NCBI GenBank assembly: GCA_025929855.1 | Contig: JAICPK010000044.1 | Location: 1 to 7,211, forward strand | Direction of reading: 5' to 3' | From: Nitrososphaera sp. | GTDB lineage: Archaea > Thermoproteota > Nitrososphaeria > Nitrososphaerales > Nitrososphaeraceae | Length of the DNA: 7,211 nt | Shown here: piece by piece, positions 5,821-7,211 of the stretch | Numbering within the stretch: the first letter of the stretch is position 1 | How the letters are laid out: each line of letters begins with the position of its first letter | Position numbers and translations under genes: made by a program | Notes under the pieces: generated by a model | Told to the model about the DNA's origin: nothing | Databases searched by the model: none | Seen by the model: the letters and a program-made list of their open reading frames with translations, nothing else

Positions 5821-6042
5821 TCTGCAGACACTTCATCGCAGAAACCGAAAAGTAAAATTGCATTTGCCACGATTAGAATGCCTGATGGAAAAGAACATGA
5901 AATTCCATTAGCTCCAAAGACCTTTAGCTCCGGACGCGAGGGCTACTATTCACAAGTTCCATCATTTGTTTATGATAATGAAGTATATGGCGGACAGATC
6001 CAAATTTGGAAGAAAAGTGAAAAAGGTCAACAAAAAGCCTGA
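5818..6042 (+). CDS. Small orphan protein of 74 residues
   Basis: I do not recognise a named family, but it looks like a real, probably thaumarchaeal, small conserved protein. After a polar N-terminus (1-12) there is a compact stretch with alternating hydrophobic residues (KIAFATIRMPDGKEHEIPL, 13-31), then a Tyr/Phe/Gly-rich part with SGREGYYSQVPSFVYDNEVY (38-57) and a Lys-rich end. It has no cysteines, no signal peptide and no membrane segment, which suggests a small beta-rich cytosolic protein; KxxFATIRMPDGKEHEIP reads like a beta hairpin. It has its own TATA box and a short leader. It lies 183 bases after sufU on the same strand. Its start codon is inside a dyad resembling the sufB operator candidate, so shared control with the suf operon is possible. 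Confidence 0.75.
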   Translation: MSADTSSQKPKSKIAFATIRMPDGKEHEIPLAPKTFSSGREGYYSQVPSFVYDNEVYGGQIQIWKKSEKGQQKA

Positions 6043-6146
6043 AGTTATGACTCCAAAAGTATATTATTATGATATATTTGCCCGCAGAGACCTAACGACA
6101 GAAGGTTTTGTGATAATATAGATTCAAGCAGGTTTTAAACTCCTAA

Positions 6147-6153
6147 TTATATA
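6147..6153 (+). promoter_or_regulatory. TATA box of the acidic small-protein gene
   Basis: TTATATA is centred about 31 bases before the ATG at 6181. The expected transcription start is about 6176, leaving a leader of about five bases, typical of the near-leaderless messages of this group. Confidence 0.45.
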
Positions 6154-6180
6154 CCATACTGGCGGAATAGTTAGTAGTAT

Positions 6181-6375
6181 ATGAGCGATTCAGAAAATCA
6201 ACCCAAGGATGACAACAACAACGAAGAAAAAAACAAGGATGACGCAGTATTAACACAGATCGGCGAAGATCCAGGCCTCCCAGCAGATGCAATAGAACAA
6301 GAAGATTCAAAAGCAGTGGCCCCTAAGGAAAACAAACAAGGGAAAGGCACAGATTTTACAAAAACAAAAGAATGA
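6181..6375 (+). CDS. Small acidic, probably disordered protein
   Basis: This 64-residue product is very rich in Asp, Glu, Lys, Asn and Gln, with no aromatic residue except one Phe near the end, no Cys and no hydrophobic core, so it is probably intrinsically disordered. The only less polar part is VLTQIGEDPGLPADAIEQ (23-40), which might be a short binding segment. Support for it as a gene comes from an ATG at a good distance from a TATA box, an uninterrupted frame, and a terminator-like A5/T5 element 50 bases after the stop. I recognise no family. Small acidic proteins of this kind are common in ammonia-oxidising archaea and are sometimes linked to stress or nucleic-acid proteins, but nothing here shows a function. 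Confidence 0.6.
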   Translation: MSDSENQPKDDNNNEEKNKDDAVLTQIGEDPGLPADAIEQEDSKAVAPKENKQGKGTDFTKTKE

Positions 6376-6413
6376 CAAACAACATATACACATCTACTAA
6401 ATGATAATGAATG

Positions 6414-6431
6414 AAAAAGAGACGGGTTTTT
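6414..6431. terminator. Compact bidirectional terminator between convergent genes
   Basis: AAAAA-gagacggg-TTTTT sits in the 69-base gap between the acidic small-protein gene (plus) and the ferritin-like gene (minus). The plus strand ends in T5 at 6427-6431 and the minus strand in T5 at 6418-6414. Archaeal polymerase terminates on T-runs with little need for a hairpin, so each run suits one gene. Confidence 0.55.
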
Positions 6432-6444
6432 ACAGCTCTTTGCT

Positions 6445-6933
6445 TTAACTCCTGATACTATTTTCCTTTGCCAGTTGTATGCATAATTTGAGATGGTCCT
6501 TTTCTTCTTTTAAAATCGATCTAACTTCTGTTGCTAGCTTTTTTTCCTTTAATTCTTTGGCCACTTCGCTCAACACTTCATAATGTGTCACTTCCCCTCC
6601 TTCGGCAAGACACAGAAACTCTAATGCATCTAATGTATCGGGATCTTCTCCAAGGTAGGTTTGCATCATTTGTGATGCTTTATCTGATGCTTCCTCAGCA
6701 TGCTGTCTTATGCTATCTTGATTTAGACCCTCTGATTCAGAAATTCTCTGCATCAATTTTTCAATCTTTTTCTGATGTCCTGCGGCTTCGCTTTTCATTG
6801 CTTGTAGTTTTCCCTTTAGTCCTCGTTTATCCAGCAGACCTTTTGAAGAAAGCTCTTCTACTGCTTTCTGAGCTGCAATTTCTAATCCCAAGACTTCGCC
6901 TATCTGCTCTTCAACCTTTTCTATTTCTACCAT
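6445..6933 (-). CDS. Ferritin-like four-helix protein, DUF892/YciF-type
   Basis: The 162-residue product is predicted almost wholly helical and looks like a ferritin-like four-helix bundle. Helices run at about 3-29, 38-67, 70-92 and 102-157, the last probably two helices split near 127-133. The C-terminal half, with THYEVLSEVAKEL (116-128) and LKEEKDHLKLCIQLAKE (141-157), has the HYE and EExxH pattern of the DUF892/YciF family. Candidate metal ligands are Glu13/Glu18, Glu49 and His53, Glu114, His117, Glu119, Glu143/144 and His147; whether all are used is unknown. There is no signal peptide or membrane segment, so it is cytosolic. Family members are linked to stress, and iron binding is plausible. 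It converges on the acidic small-protein gene. Family assignment is by motif only and moderate; that the gene is real is nearly certain from composition and promoter. Confidence 0.72.
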   Translation of the reverse strand: MVEIEKVEEQIGEVLGLEIAAQKAVEELSSKGLLDKRGLKGKLQAMKSEAAGHQKKIEKLMQRISESEGLNQDSIRQHAEEASDKASQMMQTYLGEDPDTLDALEFLCLAEGGEVTHYEVLSEVAKELKEKKLATEVRSILKEEKDHLKLCIQLAKENSIRS

Positions 6934-6963
6934 GTATAGCCACTTACCTTCACATATTATTAC

Positions 6964-6971
6964 TAATAAAA
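6964..6971 (-). promoter_or_regulatory. TATA box of the ferritin-like gene
   Basis: On the minus strand this reads TTTTATTA, centred about 34 bases before the start codon at 6933. Transcription should start near 6941, giving a leader of about eight bases. No Shine-Dalgarno match is seen. Confidence 0.4.
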
Positions 6972-7086
6972 GTTGAAGTGAATAATCCTTCTCAATAATG
7001 TATATGCTCTGCTTTCCGATTCTAGTCCATCATTAATTATTATGATCTATGGCCGCAGAATCAAAACTTAGTAGCCAAAAGAAAGG

Positions 7087-7118
7087 AAAAAATTACCATC
7101 TCAGTGAGTGCAGAGATG
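7087..7118 (-). terminator. Hairpin plus T-run terminator, minus strand
   Basis: Read on the minus strand, CATCTC (7118-7113), a 10-base loop and GAGATG (7102-7097) form a perfect 6-base stem, followed four bases later by T6 (7092-7087) and a further T-rich stretch. It lies 22 bases after a TGA that closes the minus-strand frame at the right edge, which fits the end of a gene entering from outside the window. Confidence 0.55.
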
Positions 7119-7140
7119 TGTATATGTATACGATAACAGG

Positions 7141-7211
7141 TCAGCTACCACTTCCTCCTCTAGCTAGTGTTACTTCTTCTCCTCCTCCTGCTACTGTTGA
7201 CGCTTGAGTTA
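7141..7211 (-). CDS. Probable C-terminal tail of a minus-strand gene (partial)
   Basis: Only the last 22 codons are in the window. The frame is the only minus-strand one open to the edge and reads TQASTVAGGGEEVTLARGGSGS before TGA (7143-7141). A Gly/Ser-rich, flexible end of this kind is common at protein C-termini, and the hairpin/T-run just downstream supports a transcript ending here. The identity cannot be told from this much sequence, and chance openness over 70 bases cannot be excluded. A competing plus-strand frame (7049-7207) is judged less likely. Confidence 0.35.
   Translation of the reverse strand, partial: TQASTVAGGGEEVTLARGGSGS

Noticed and set aside
6043..6180. Possible small RNA or riboswitch in the gap between the two small genes
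   Set aside because: I found no conserved RNA motif or convincing stem; it holds AT-rich stretches and the promoter of the next gene only.
6531..6998. A long plus-strand frame of 155 codons rich in Leu and Phe
   Set aside because: It is the antisense image of the ferritin-like gene; its hydrophobic composition comes from reading the complement of Glu/Lys/Ala codons, and it lacks its own promoter.
7049..7207. A plus-strand frame of 52 codons beginning ATG GCC GCA
   Set aside because: Its second half is a Pro/Ser/Thr-rich reading of the complement of a better Gly-rich minus-strand frame, and it runs straight through the minus-strand hairpin and T-run. No good ribosome site is present and the upstream TATA match is weak.
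1..7211. CRISPR array, tRNA, rRNA, transposon ends or phage genes
   Set aside because: No spaced direct repeats, no tRNA-like cloverleaf, no transposase or integrase frame and no terminal inverted repeats with target duplications were seen.

Overview
The window looks like chromosomal DNA from an ammonia-oxidising archaeon (Thaumarchaeota/Nitrososphaeria, perhaps Nitrososphaerales). This rests on archaeal TATA-like boxes placed about 25-35 bases before start codons, mostly absent or weak Shine-Dalgarno sequences, very short or absent leaders, small acidic orphan proteins, and the style of the SUF proteins. It is an inference; no rRNA or other taxonomic marker lies in the window.

Layout. (1) Bases 1-710: a small single-pass membrane protein with a low-complexity, glycosylation-sequon-rich exterior (109-552), then a 167-base spacer to sufB holding two TATA-plus-palindrome arrangements. 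(2) Bases 720-5634: a compact same-strand iron-sulfur cluster assembly operon, sufB - sufD - Rieske ferredoxin - sufS - sufU. Gaps are 45, 17 and 3 bases, then a 4-base overlap at which sufU starts with a TTG that the reading frame forces. (3) Bases 5635-6375: two short same-strand genes, a 74-residue orphan and a 64-residue acidic, probably disordered protein, each with its own promoter-like element. (4) Bases 6376-7211: a compact bidirectional terminator, a minus-strand ferritin-like (DUF892/YciF-type) gene, and at the right edge what is probably the tail of another minus-strand gene followed by a hairpin/T-run terminator.

How the genes work together. SufS takes sulfur from cysteine onto Cys373. 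SufU, with the Zn-site residues Cys37/Asp39/Cys62/Cys108, is expected to accept it; SufS keeps His354, which matches the zinc-swapping histidine of Bacillus SufS. SufB and SufD form the scaffold on which the cluster is built. SufB has only two cysteines, at the positions that match E. coli Cys254 and Cys405. The Rieske protein may supply electrons. The ATPase SufC, which SufBD needs, is not in the window. The ferritin-like protein could link to iron handling, but only by proximity.

No wholly new system is evident. The points most worth a second look are the actinobacterium-like gene order with sufC missing, the built-in Rieske protein, a SufU without the usual insertion, and a perfect dyad between the sufB TATA box and start codon whose CATAA-N5-TTAT core recurs at the start of the 74-residue orphan gene.
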